A DNA stretch of 10,167 bases, taken from NCBI GenBank assembly GCA_024690425.1, contig JAILCT010000269.1, positions 1 through 10,167 on the forward strand. The letters are read 5' to 3'. The notes beneath the pieces were generated by a model. That model searched no databases. It saw nothing but the letters and a program-made list of their open reading frames with translations, and had not been told where the DNA came from. A program made the position numbers and the translations under genes. Shown here piece by piece: positions 1-6,276 of the stretch (positions within the stretch are counted from its first letter, which is position 1; each line of letters starts with the position of its first letter). Source of the DNA: Lachnospiraceae bacterium. Lineage in GTDB: Bacteria > Bacillota_A > Clostridia > Lachnospirales > Lachnospiraceae.

Positions 1-1388
1 GGCTGGGTAACAACGGGTACTGCCGCATTGATCTTGGCCTGTGAAGCCTGCTCGTATTCGCCGACACCAAGGTCTGTGTTCTCGTTGACTTCCATGGTCA
101 TTGTGTTTGCTATATCCATGATAGCGAAACCTGAGTAAGCAGAATCAAGTCCATGCTCGTATGAGTCGAGACCACCGATCTCTTCCTCCTCAGAAACACG
201 TAAGCCTATGGTCTTCTTGATTATCGTGTAAGCTATTATTATAGTAACTACGGTCCATGCTATGGTAACGAACATGCCGCCCAGCTGCTTGATGAGCTGT
301 GACAGACCGCCGCCGTAGAAGAGACCTTCCTCAATACCTGCTACTGCAAAGCCGGGAGCCGAAGCTGTGGCAAAGAGACCTACTGCTATGGTACCCCAGA
401 TACCGTTGAACATATGTACAGCAACAGCACCTACAGGATCATCAACATGAACTACATTATCAGTGAACCATACACCGAATACTACCAAAAGACCTGCTAC
501 AAGACCGATGATAGCTGCACCTGCACAGTCAGTTACATCACAGGGAGCCGTAATGGCTACAAGACCTGCAAGGGATGCGTTCAGACACATAGAAACATCA
601 GGCTTGCCAAACTTGATCCATGTAAAGATCATACATGTTACGGTCGCAACAGCGGGAGCAACGGTTGTTGTAAGGAATACCGAACCAAGTGTAGGGATAT
701 CGGTTGCTGCTGCACCGTTGAATCCGTACCATCCGAACCAGAGAATGAAAACACCAAGTGCTGCTATAACAAGGTTGTGGCCGGGGAAAGCGTTGACCTT
801 AATGATTTTGCCGTCCTTGTCTTTAGTGAACTTACCGATCCTGGGACCAAGCATCCAGGCACCGATCAGGGCGCAGATACCGCCTACCATGTGGATACAG
901 TTGCTGCCTGCGTAATCGTGGAAGCCCCACTGTGCAAGGAAGCCGCCGCCCCATGTCCAGTGTGCCTCGATGGGGTAGATGATCGCCGAGATTATTGCCG
1001 AATATACGCAATAGGCAGAGAACTTGGTCCTCTCAGCCATGGATCCCGAAACGATCGTTGCCGTCGTTGCACAGAACACAAGGTTAAATACAAATGAAGA
1101 ATAATCAAACTCGGCAAAGTTCGAAAAAACATCGAAGGTGAACCTTCCCGAAAAGCCGCCCAGCATGTTCTCGCCGAGCATGATGGATGCACCGCAGATG
1201 AACCACATAACGGTTCCGATACAGAAGTCCATCAGGTTCTTCATGATGATGTTACCTGCGTTCTTGGCCCTCGTGAAGCCGGATTCGCACATTGCGAAGC
1301 CCGCCTGCATCCAGAACACCAGCGCCGCTCCTATCAGGAACCAGACGCCAAATATCTTACCGTCTACCAAACTCATGATTTCTTCCAT
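1..1388 (-). CDS. amt: Ammonium transporter, Amt/MEP/Rh family (3' end beyond window)
   Basis: Inner-membrane channel for ammonium uptake, the supply step for the adjacent glutamine synthetase. I read 462 continuous codons from ATG at 1388, preceded at 9 bases by AAGGAGG (1398-1404). No stop occurs before the left edge, so the C-terminus is missing. Family landmarks in order are AKNAGNIIMKN (41-51), AERTKFSAY (118-126), an HWTWGGG region (143-149), DYAGSNCIHMVGG (158-170) carrying the first pore histidine (H165), FGWYGFNGAA (218-227), and AVHMFNGIWGT (323-333) carrying the second pore histidine (H325). About eleven hydrophobic segments are visible and there is no cleavable signal peptide. The normal family end, EEEEIGGLDSYEHG near 400-413, is followed by at least 45 more polar residues ending in a TMTMEVNENTDLG/ASQAKINAAVPVVTQ linker-like tail. 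It lies 112 bases downstream of glnN on the same strand. Identity is firm. The nature of the tail is unknown. Confidence 0.95.
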   Translation of the reverse strand, partial: MEEIMSLVDGKIFGVWFLIGAALVFWMQAGFAMCESGFTRAKNAGNIIMKNLMDFCIGTVMWFICGASIMLGENMLGGFSGRFTFDVFSNFAEFDYSSFVFNLVFCATTATIVSGSMAERTKFSAYCVYSAIISAIIYPIEAHWTWGGGFLAQWGFHDYAGSNCIHMVGGICALIGAWMLGPRIGKFTKDKDGKIIKVNAFPGHNLVIAALGVFILWFGWYGFNGAAATDIPTLGSVFLTTTVAPAVATVTCMIFTWIKFGKPDVSMCLNASLAGLVAITAPCDVTDCAGAAIIGLVAGLLVVFGVWFTDNVVHVDDPVGAVAVHMFNGIWGTIAVGLFATASAPGFAVAGIEEGLFYGGGLSQLIKQLGGMFVTIAWTVVTIIIAYTIIKKTIGLRVSEEEEIGGLDSYEHGLDSAYSGFAIMDIANTMTMEVNENTDLGVGEYEQASQAKINAAVPVVTQ

Positions 1389-1407
1389 AATATCTATCCT
1401 CCTTTTT

Positions 1408-1446
1408 TATAAAACAAAGGGCATCTACTGATATGTAGACGCCCTT
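1408..1446 (-). terminator. Terminator-like attenuator hairpin in the amt leader
   Basis: On the minus strand AAGGGCGTCTAC (1446-1435) pairs with GTAGATGCCCTT (1428-1417) across a six-base loop, ATATCA. This gives a 12-bp stem with one G-U pair. A T-rich stretch TGTTTTAT follows directly, and the amt ribosome binding site lies only a few bases further on. Its position between glnN and amt, immediately before the amt start, fits an attenuator that sets how much glnN transcription continues into amt. It resembles the second hairpin before glnN in its arms and in the downstream TTTTATAAAA followed by AAAAGGAGG. Confidence 0.65.
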
Positions 1447-1450
1447 GTCT
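1437..1450 (-). promoter_or_regulatory. Possible ANTAR-type hexaloop (alternative fold) before amt
   Basis: On the minus strand AGAC (1450-1447), loop AAGGGC, GTCT (1440-1437) forms a 4-bp hairpin whose six-base loop has A at position 1 and G at position 4. It uses the 5' arm of the attenuator hairpin, so the two folds exclude each other. RNA targets of ANTAR-domain antiterminators are known to have such A1/G4 hexaloops overlapping a terminator. The pairing is seen in the sequence; the function is inference. No clear second hexaloop is visible upstream. Confidence 0.35.
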
Positions 1451-1461
1451 TTTTTGTTTGC

Positions 1462-1492
1462 TGACACATTTAGCCCTGAGCCAAATGTGTCA
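1462..1492. repeat. Perfect 10-bp inverted repeat after glnN
   Basis: TGACACATTT (1462-1471) and AAATGTGTCA (1483-1492) are perfect inverted copies separated by 11 bases, only 8 bases past the glnN stop. On the minus strand (the direction of glnN) no T-run follows, so it is not a classical terminator there. It may be a 3' stabilising or processing stem between glnN and amt. On the plus strand CTTTTATTTT follows, but there is no plus-strand gene to terminate. In RNA the stem could extend by GGCT/GGCT wobble pairing to a three-base loop. Confidence 0.6.
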
Positions 1493-1500
1493 CTTTTATT

Positions 1501-3600
1501 TTATACATAGAATAAGATTTCTTCATACTTGGGATACGGAAGTACTCCGTCGGGAAGATATCCTTCCAGGGGATCCGCAACCTTACGGATCTGCTCCATA
1601 TCCGCGATTATCGTGTCATGATAGAACTTAGCCTGCTCAAGGGCATCGTCCATAGCCTCAGCCTTGTCGGTATCCTCGGACAGCTTGCTGACAAGATCAA
1701 AGAGCTTGTCATAACCGTCGCTGAGCATCCTTATAAGCTTCATGTCTGCCTTGCTTCCAAGGTGTGAATCAAGAGCACTCTTGGCTGTTACCGAAGCTGT
1801 AAGCTGGTCAGCATACTCGCCTACTGCGGGAAGGAACTGGGTAAGTACCATATCCTTTAAGGTAAGGCTCTCGATATGGATCGTCTTAGAGTAATTCTCA
1901 AGCAGGATCTCATACCTTGATTCAAGCTCGCTCTCGGTGAAGATATGATGCTTCTCGAAGAGGGTCTTGTTCTTATCAGCGATGAATGCAGGTAATGCGT
2001 CCGGAGTTGACTTTAAGTTGTAAAGTCCTCTCTTCTCGGCTTCCTTAACCCATTCATCCGTGTAGCCGTTTCCGTTGAAGATCACGCGCTCATGGGCTTT
2101 AACCGATTCCTTAACCAGCTCATGTACAGCTGCTTCCATATCATCCTCGGATACGTCCTTGAGCTTCTCGTAGAAGCGGGAAAGTACCTCTGCCACTGCA
2201 GTATTGAGGATAACGTTGGGTCCCGATACCGACAGGGATGAACCAAGTGACCTGAACTCGAACTTGTTACCCGTGAAGGCAAAAGGTGATGTCCTGTTAC
2301 GGTCCGTATTATCCTTGGTGAAGTGAGGAAGGACCGTGGTACCGATATTCATCTTGGTCGTGCCTGACTTTTCAAAGAAGGTATCATTCTTTATCGATTC
2401 AACAACCTTCTCAAGCTCCTCGCCGAGGAAGATCGAGATGATCGCCGGAGGTGCCTCATTGGCGCCCAGCCTATGGTCGTTTCCGGGGCTTGCAACCGAA
2501 ACACGAAGGAGGTCTGCATACTCATCAACCGCTTCGATTATTGCAGCCAAAATCACCAGAAACTGGGTATTATCAGCCGGTGTCTTACCGGGATCGAGAA
2601 GGTTAACGCCGGTATTGGTTATCATGGACCAGTTGTTGTGCTTACCGGATCCGTTGATGCCTGCGAAGGGCTTCTCGTGAAGGAGACATACAAGGTCATG
2701 CTTTTCGGCAACCTTCTTCATTATCTCCATTGTCAGCTGGTTGTGATCGACTGCGATATTGGTCGTATCAAATACCGGTGCAAGCTCATGCTGGCAGGGA
2801 GCAACCTCATTATGCTTGGTCTTGGCGGGAATTCCCAGCTTCCATAACTCAAGATCAAGATCATGCATGTAGGCTGAAACCCTGGGCTTTATATTTCCGA
2901 AGTAATGATCTTCCATCTCCTGACCCTTGGGAGGCAGTGCTCCAAGCAGGGTCCTTCCGGTAAAGATCAGGTCCTTACGCTGCTTATATGCTTCCTTCTC
3001 GATAAGGAAATATTCCTGCTCGGGACCGACCGTTGTCGATACGCCCGTTACATCTGTCTGTCCTAAGATATTAAGCACCTTGGTGGCTGCGGATGAAAGA
3101 GCATCCATAGACCTGAGAAGGGGTGTCTTCTTATCAAGTGCCTCGCCCGTGTATGAGCAGAAGGCTGTGGGAATATATAATGTACCATCCTTAATGAAGG
3201 CGGGTGATGTAGGATCCCATGCTGTATATCCCCTTGCCTCGAAGGTGGCCCTCAGACCGCCTGAAGGGAAGCTTGAAGCATCGGGCTCGCCCTTTACAAG
3301 CTCCTTACCGGAGAAATCCATGATCACTTCGCCGTTACCGATCGGGGTGATGAATGAGTCATGCTTCTCGGCGGTAAAACCTGTCATGGGCTGGAACCAG
3401 TGGGTGTAATGTGTTGCACCGTTCTCAACTGCCCATTCCTTCATGGCTACAGCGACCGAATTGGCTACATCAAGCTCTAAGTGGGTATTATTCTCTATCG
3501 TCTTCCTCAGTGCCTTGTAAATGTCCTTGGGAAGCTTGTCGCGCATGACCTTGTCATTAAATACGAGACTCCCGTACAGTTCAGGTATTTTGTTCTCCAT
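1501..3600 (-). CDS. glnN: Glutamine synthetase type III
   Basis: Cytoplasmic enzyme that condenses glutamate and ammonium to glutamine with ATP; the ammonium-capturing half of the GS-GOGAT cycle. The 699-residue length fits the type III family (about 700-730) and is much longer than type I (about 440-470). Visible type III motifs are [20 protein letters not shown] (111-130), the catalytic [11 protein letters not shown] strand (191-201), [14 protein letters not shown] (262-275), [11 protein letters not shown] (316-326), [14 protein letters not shown] (373-386) and [17 protein letters not shown] (435-451). A helical C-terminal region follows and the protein ends in KYEEILFYV. The ATG at 3600 is supported by AAGGAGG at 3609-3615, 8 bases upstream. 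A strong promoter and two leader hairpins lie upstream, and amt lies downstream in the same direction. A similar type III enzyme is known from the rumen bacterium Butyrivibrio fibrisolvens. No frameshift or lost motif seen. Confidence 0.97.
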   Translation of the reverse strand: MENKIPELYGSLVFNDKVMRDKLPKDIYKALRKTIENNTHLELDVANSVAVAMKEWAVENGATHYTHWFQPMTGFTAEKHDSFITPIGNGEVIMDFSGKELVKGEPDASSFPSGGLRATFEARGYTAWDPTSPAFIKDGTLYIPTAFCSYTGEALDKKTPLLRSMDALSSAATKVLNILGQTDVTGVSTTVGPEQEYFLIEKEAYKQRKDLIFTGRTLLGALPPKGQEMEDHYFGNIKPRVSAYMHDLDLELWKLGIPAKTKHNEVAPCQHELAPVFDTTNIAVDHNQLTMEIMKKVAEKHDLVCLLHEKPFAGINGSGKHNNWSMITNTGVNLLDPGKTPADNTQFLVILAAIIEAVDEYADLLRVSVASPGNDHRLGANEAPPAIISIFLGEELEKVVESIKNDTFFEKSGTTKMNIGTTVLPHFTKDNTDRNRTSPFAFTGNKFEFRSLGSSLSVSGPNVILNTAVAEVLSRFYEKLKDVSEDDMEAAVHELVKESVKAHERVIFNGNGYTDEWVKEAEKRGLYNLKSTPDALPAFIADKNKTLFEKHHIFTESELESRYEILLENYSKTIHIESLTLKDMVLTQFLPAVGEYADQLTASVTAKSALDSHLGSKADMKLIRMLSDGYDKLFDLVSKLSEDTDKAEAMDDALEQAKFYHDTIIADMEQIRKVADPLEGYLPDGVLPYPKYEEILFYV

Positions 3601-3622
3601 TAGTGTGTCCTCCTTTTGTTTT

Positions 3623-3662
3623 ATAAAATAAAAAGCGCCTGCCGATCACAGCAGACACCTTT
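3623..3662 (-). terminator. glnN leader terminator-like hairpin B (proximal)
   Basis: On the minus strand AAAGGTGTCTGC (3662-3651) pairs with GCAGGCGCTTTT (3642-3631), a 12-bp stem with three G-U pairs and an eight-base loop. TTTTTATTTTATAAAAC follows, and the glnN ribosome binding site is about 10 bases beyond. As an intrinsic terminator it would stop transcription just before glnN unless prevented, hence the attenuator call. Confidence 0.6.
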
Positions 3663-3710
3663 GTCTCGGAAAATAAAAAGGACACTTCGAAAATCGAAGC
3701 GCCCTTGCTC
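3653..3710 (-). promoter_or_regulatory. Two possible ANTAR-type hexaloops in the glnN leader
   Basis: Two small alternative hairpins overlap the 5' arms of the two leader terminators. The first is AGC-AAGGGC-GCT (3709-3698), extended by one G-U pair to 3710-3697. The second is AGAC-AAAGGT-GTCT (3666-3653). Both have six-base loops with A at position 1 and G at position 4, the signature reported for ANTAR-protein RNA targets, which typically come as a pair with the second overlapping a terminator. The spacing of about 30 bases is longer than expected for a compact pair, and the stems are short. Function is inference from pattern. Confidence 0.35.
3669..3706 (-). terminator. glnN leader terminator-like hairpin A (distal)
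   Basis: On the minus strand AAGGGCGCTTCGA (3706-3694) pairs with TCGAAGTGTCCTT (3690-3678), a 13-bp stem with two G-U pairs and a three-base loop, followed by TTTATTTT. It begins only about 8 bases after the predicted transcription start, so termination here would leave an RNA of about 45 bases. It is the first of two tandem attenuator-like hairpins. Its 5' arm AAGGGCGC can also pair over 8 bp with the GCGCTTTT 3' arm of hairpin B, so alternative folds of the leader are possible. Confidence 0.6.
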
Positions 3711-3720
3711 TATGTCTGTT

Positions 3721-3748
3721 ATTATAATCATATCTCTTGTAAAGTCAA
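3721..3748 (-). promoter_or_regulatory. glnN promoter (sigma-A type)
   Basis: Reading the minus strand, TTGACT (-35, 3748-3743) and TATAAT (-10, 3726-3721) are separated by 16 bases. The -10 is a perfect consensus and the -35 matches five of six positions. The predicted start is near 3713-3715, giving an untranslated leader of about 113 bases ahead of glnN that contains both attenuator hairpins. Confidence 0.8.
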
Positions 3749-3785
3749 TACAGTAATTCGCCACAAAAAAACCGGTTATCAGAAT

Positions 3786-3806
3786 ATATTTTGTAAATAT
3801 CTCACA
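3786..3806. promoter_or_regulatory. Overlapping dyads upstream of the glnN promoter, possible operator
   Basis: ATATTT-TGT-AAATAT (3786-3800) is a perfect dyad, overlapped by TGTAA-ATATC-TCACA (3792-3806). The second matches the half-sites of the GlnR/TnrA consensus (TGTNA and TNACA) but with 5 rather than 7 bases between them. It lies about 44 bases upstream of the glnN -35. Because the spacing is wrong for a known GlnR box, assignment to any regulator is speculative. Confidence 0.25.
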
Positions 3807-3910
3807 TATCTAATACCGCTTAAGCCGCAGGCTTACAACGATTCAATGGAGTTATTCGTAAGCGTTATTGTTATTTACTCCGGTTCCGATCCGTTGATCT
3901 TCACAGCAAC

Positions 3911-3947
3911 AAAAAAGAGGCTCCCGCTATCTTAAGAACCGCTTTTT
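3911..3947. terminator. Weak bidirectional terminator-like hairpin
   Basis: AAAAAG (3912-3917) and CTTTTT (3942-3947) flank GGCTC (3919-3923) and GAACC (3936-3940). On the minus strand this gives AAAAAG, a mismatch, then a 5-bp stem GGTTC/GAGCC with one G-U pair and a 12-base loop, ending in a TCTTTTTTG run. On the plus strand the stem has an extra mismatch but ends in CTTTTT. No transcript that it would terminate is evident. Confidence 0.3.
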
Positions 3948-4045
3948 CACCCGTCATATCGGCTACGGCTCCCCCGAATATATCTAAAAAAACTACAATT
4001 TGATGATTGTAATAACATCCTCCTATATCTATAGGACTCTATAGC

Positions 4046-4074
4046 TTGCCTGCCGGCAACTGATATGTTAGTAT
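4046..4074 (+). promoter_or_regulatory. Candidate promoter of the HIT gene
   Basis: TTGCCT (4046-4051) and TAGTAT (4069-4074) are separated by 17 bases and each matches four of six consensus positions. The predicted start would leave a leader of about 45 bases before the ATG at 4127. The -35 overlaps a TTGCC/GGCAA inverted repeat that includes the palindrome TGCCGGCA, a possible operator. Support is modest. Confidence 0.35.
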
Positions 4075-4126
4075 TGAAGCAACAGATTTTAAATCAACCA
4101 TGCTCTCATAAGAAAGGATCAAATCA

Positions 4127-4546
4127 ATGAAAGACAATAATTGCCCCTACTGTGCAGGTGGGGAAGCACTCGCCAATTTCGGAATCAAGATCTGCGACCT
4201 TAACGCAGGCCAGCTTGTACTTTTTAAGGAACAGAGCCACCCGGGAAGGTGTATCGTTGCTTACAAGGATCATGTAAATGAAATAGTCGATATTTCGGAT
4301 GATGAGAGGAATGCCTTTATGGCTGATGTGGCTCATGTATCCAAGGCCCTGCATGCCGCCTTTAAGCCCGATAAGGTTAATTACGGCGCTTACAGTGATA
4401 CCCTGTGTCATCTGCATGTACATATGGTACCCAAATATAAAGACGGTTACGAATGGGGCGGTGTATTTGCAATGAATCCCAAGGAAAAGTTCCTTTCCGA
4501 TACCGAATACAATGATATGATCGCTAAGATCAAGGCTCATCTGTAA
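4127..4546 (+). CDS. HIT-family nucleotide hydrolase/transferase-like protein
   Basis: A 139-residue cytoplasmic protein of the histidine-triad superfamily, whose members hydrolyse or transfer nucleoside phosphates (phosphoramidates, dinucleoside polyphosphates and similar). The active-site triad is H95-L-H97-V-H99-M-V, with H97 the expected nucleophile by family analogy, and NYGAYSD (85-91) stands in the usual ribose/phosphate-contacting position. The N-terminal CPYC pair (C6, C9) together with H49 or H95 could bind zinc as in some HIT relatives; this is inferred. Length is normal for the family. The ATG at 4127 has AAAGGA (4113-4118) 8 bases upstream. The C-terminal GGVFAMNPKEKFLSDTEY segment is specific to a bacterial subgroup whose substrate I cannot name. 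It is the only plus-strand gene, divergent from glnN and convergent with gltD, so a role in nitrogen metabolism is not implied by co-transcription. Confidence 0.9.
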   Translation: MKDNNCPYCAGGEALANFGIKICDLNAGQLVLFKEQSHPGRCIVAYKDHVNEIVDISDDERNAFMADVAHVSKALHAAFKPDKVNYGAYSDTLCHLHVHMVPKYKDGYEWGGVFAMNPKEKFLSDTEYNDMIAKIKAHL

Positions 4547-4627
4547 GCCCTGACCCCCTTTTCTGATTTTTCTCTTCCTTGGCTTGATTTTCAAAATCAT
4601 CAGCTATATGAAGCTTAGTGATATCTT

Positions 4628-4659
4628 ATCCAAGCAGGTTCAATACTCCCTGCTTGGAT
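4628..4659. repeat. Perfect 11-bp inverted repeat in convergent spacer
   Basis: ATCCAAGCAGG (4628-4638) and CCTGCTTGGAT (4649-4659) are perfect inverted copies around a 10-base loop. There is no T-run on either side, so it is not a standard intrinsic terminator. It lies between the converging HIT and gltD genes and could still serve as a 3' end structure for either transcript. Confidence 0.6.
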
Positions 4660-4670
4660 TGGTTAGCCTG

Positions 4671-4697
4671 GGGAATTGAGGACGGCTCTCAATTCCC
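4671..4697. repeat. Perfect 10-bp inverted repeat downstream of gltD
   Basis: GGGAATTGAG (4671-4680) and CTCAATTCCC (4688-4697) form a perfect stem with a seven-base loop, 28 bases past the gltD stop. A smaller AGTC/GACT pair lies between it and the stop. No T-run follows on the minus strand. Together with the neighbouring 11-bp repeat it probably forms the 3' structured end of the gltBD transcript; true termination activity is uncertain. Confidence 0.6.
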
Positions 4698-4725
4698 ATT
4701 GGCAAGTCTGTTTCCCGACTGACAC

Positions 4726-6234
4726 TCAGATCCCCGAATACCCCATGAGGGATTCATCGACCGCCCTTGCAGCCCGTCTTCCTTCGTTTATGGCACGGAC
4801 GACAAGCGACTGGCCGGAGTGCATGTCACCTGCGGTATACACGTTCTCACGGCTGGTTTCATAAGCACCGTTTTCCGTCGCCACATTGGTACGCCCGTCG
4901 ACATCCACCTTAAAAGCCTTGGTGACATATTCCTGCGGACCCAGGAATCCGGCAGCTATAAGAACAAGATCGGCTTTTTCCTCCGATTCTGTACCGTTTA
5001 CGGGACACATCTGCATGCGTCCTGTTGTCTCATCCTTCTTAGGCGACAACTTCACTGTCTTAACTCCCGTCAGGTTCCCCTTATCGTCCTTAATAAATTC
5101 GGTTACCGTCGTCTGGTATACCCTCGGATCGCTTCCGAATAAGGTGATCGCCTCTTCCTGGCCGTAATCGGTCTTAAGGACCTTAGGCCACTCGGGCCAG
5201 GGGTTTGATCCCGCACGCACCTCGCAGGGCTTTGGCATCATCTCAAGCTGTATAACGGAGGCCGCACCCAAGCGGATTGAACTGCCAACACAGTCATTAC
5301 CGGTATCGCCGCCACCGATGACTATAACCTTCTTACCCCTAAGGCTCCCGAAAGAAAAATCAGTCTTTTCGAATACGGATTCAAAATCATAATCCGCATC
5401 CATCACGGTCTTCGTAACCTCCGTAAGAAAGTCAACCGCGAAATATATACCTGCCGCATCCCGTCCCGGTACCTTTATATCCCTGGGATTTGCGGCCCCG
5501 CAGGCAAGGATAACCCGGTCGTATTCCTTAAGGAGCTTATCGGCTTTTAAGTCCTTACCTACGTCGGTATTGTAAACAAACCCGATGCCCGACTCTTCCA
5601 TTAACTTAATACGTCTGTCGATGATCCGCTTATCAAGCTTCATATTAGGGATACCATACCTTAAAAGGCCTCCCGCCCTGTCCCTTCTCTCAAAAACGGT
5701 GACCTGATGGCCCCTCTTATTAAGCCAGTAAGCCGCAGAAAGTCCTGACGGACCGCTTCCTATAACAGCCACCCTCCTACCCGACCTTACAGCCGGTATT
5801 TCGGGCTTAACAAGTCCGTTTGCAAAGGCATATTCTATAACGCTTTTCTCATTTTCCTTAGTTGAAACCGCTTTTCCGTGCACGCTCACGGTACATGCAG
5901 CCTCACACAGGGCAGGGCATACCCTTGATGTGAACTCCGGAAAGCAGTGGGTCTTGCTCAGCCTGATATAGGCCTGTTCGTAATTCCCGTGATAAACAAG
6001 ATCGTTTACCTCCGGAACCAGGTTGTTAAGAGGACATCCAGACATCATCCCGGCTATCATGGTTCCTGCCTGACAGAAGGGAACGCCACAGGACATACAC
6101 CTTGCACCCTGCTCCATTTGTTCCTTCTTGGGAAGGGATCCGTGGAATTCGTCAAAGTCATGTATCCTGACTTTCGCTTCCCTTACGGGACCTTCCTTTC
6201 TTCCATATTCCATAAATCCTGTTGGTTTTCCCAT
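4726..6234 (-). CDS. gltD: Glutamate synthase, small (beta) subunit
   Basis: NADPH-oxidising FAD subunit of glutamate synthase. It passes electrons through iron-sulfur clusters to the GltB FMN site, where 2-oxoglutarate is converted to glutamate. The 502-residue product has an N-terminal cysteine-rich cluster domain (C46, C49, C54, C67 and C97, C106, C110, C114), a first dinucleotide fold VAVIGSGPSGLSAAYW (155-170) for FAD with GGLLRYGIPNMKLDK (188-202), a second fold VIVIGGGDTGNDC (303-315) for NADPH, and the terminal FAD motif NVYTAGDMHSGQSLV (464-478). The ATG at 6234 is chosen because AAGGAG lies 7 bases upstream and the protein begins MGKPTGFMEY as its relatives do. An upstream in-frame TTG at 6273 would add 13 basic residues without a ribosome binding site. 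It follows gltB on the same strand by 91 bases. Confidence 0.96.
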   Translation of the reverse strand: MGKPTGFMEYGRKEGPVREAKVRIHDFDEFHGSLPKKEQMEQGARCMSCGVPFCQAGTMIAGMMSGCPLNNLVPEVNDLVYHGNYEQAYIRLSKTHCFPEFTSRVCPALCEAACTVSVHGKAVSTKENEKSVIEYAFANGLVKPEIPAVRSGRRVAVIGSGPSGLSAAYWLNKRGHQVTVFERRDRAGGLLRYGIPNMKLDKRIIDRRIKLMEESGIGFVYNTDVGKDLKADKLLKEYDRVILACGAANPRDIKVPGRDAAGIYFAVDFLTEVTKTVMDADYDFESVFEKTDFSFGSLRGKKVIVIGGGDTGNDCVGSSIRLGAASVIQLEMMPKPCEVRAGSNPWPEWPKVLKTDYGQEEAITLFGSDPRVYQTTVTEFIKDDKGNLTGVKTVKLSPKKDETTGRMQMCPVNGTESEEKADLVLIAAGFLGPQEYVTKAFKVDVDGRTNVATENGAYETSRENVYTAGDMHSGQSLVVRAINEGRRAARAVDESLMGYSGI

Positions 6235-6241
6235 AACTTCT

Positions 6242-6247
6242 CTCCTT
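6242..6247 (-). promoter_or_regulatory. gltD ribosome binding site deciding the start
   Basis: AAGGAG on the minus strand sits 7 bases before the ATG at 6234. It settles the gltD start in favour of this ATG rather than the longer in-frame TTG at 6273. Confidence 0.85.
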
Positions 6248-6276
6248 TTACCCTCTTTTCCAAGCTTTCTCAAGCC

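Larger units (their letters stand above)
3749..4126. other. Divergent intergenic region between glnN and the HIT gene
   Basis: This 378-base stretch contains no convincing gene. It holds the region upstream of the glnN promoter with an AACCGGTT palindrome (3770-3777), a dyad at 3786-3806, a small TAAGCC-GCA-GGCTTA hairpin (3821-3835), a terminator-like structure (3911-3947), two copies of the palindrome CTATAG four bases apart (about 4028-4043), and a candidate promoter for the plus-strand HIT gene. Open frames here are short and lack a well-placed start signal. Confidence 0.6.

Noticed and set aside
414..1097. A 227-codon plus-strand open frame opposite amt
   Set aside because: It lies wholly over the ammonium transporter, which has clear family motifs in the other strand. 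The translated product is cysteine-rich with no recognisable fold, as expected for an antisense shadow.
3601..3720. A known metabolite riboswitch or T-box in the glnN leader
   Set aside because: The leader is too short and consists mainly of two simple hairpins. I see no T-box sequence or multi-helix aptamer, and it does not look like the known glutamine-binding RNAs.
3705..3935. A 76-codon plus-strand open frame upstream of the HIT gene
   Set aside because: It overlaps the glnN promoter and leader, has no ribosome binding site and shows no recognisable protein pattern.
3901..4056. A minus-strand open frame of about 45 codons reading IVVFLDIFGGAVADMTGEKA near its middle, reminiscent of a transporter end
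   Set aside because: There is no in-frame ATG at a sensible distance from the AGGAGG at 4019-4024 (the ATG there abuts the site in another frame and gives a short peptide). A terminator-like hairpin also lies inside the frame. It could be a decayed remnant, but this is not supported enough to annotate.
4124..4600. A 158-codon minus-strand open frame opposite the HIT gene
   Set aside because: The plus strand encodes the HIT triad and has a proper ribosome binding site; the minus-strand frame is a shadow.
6235..6273. Longer gltD start at TTG 6273
   Set aside because: The 13 extra residues are not family-like and no ribosome binding site precedes the TTG, while AAGGAG sits correctly before the ATG at 6234.
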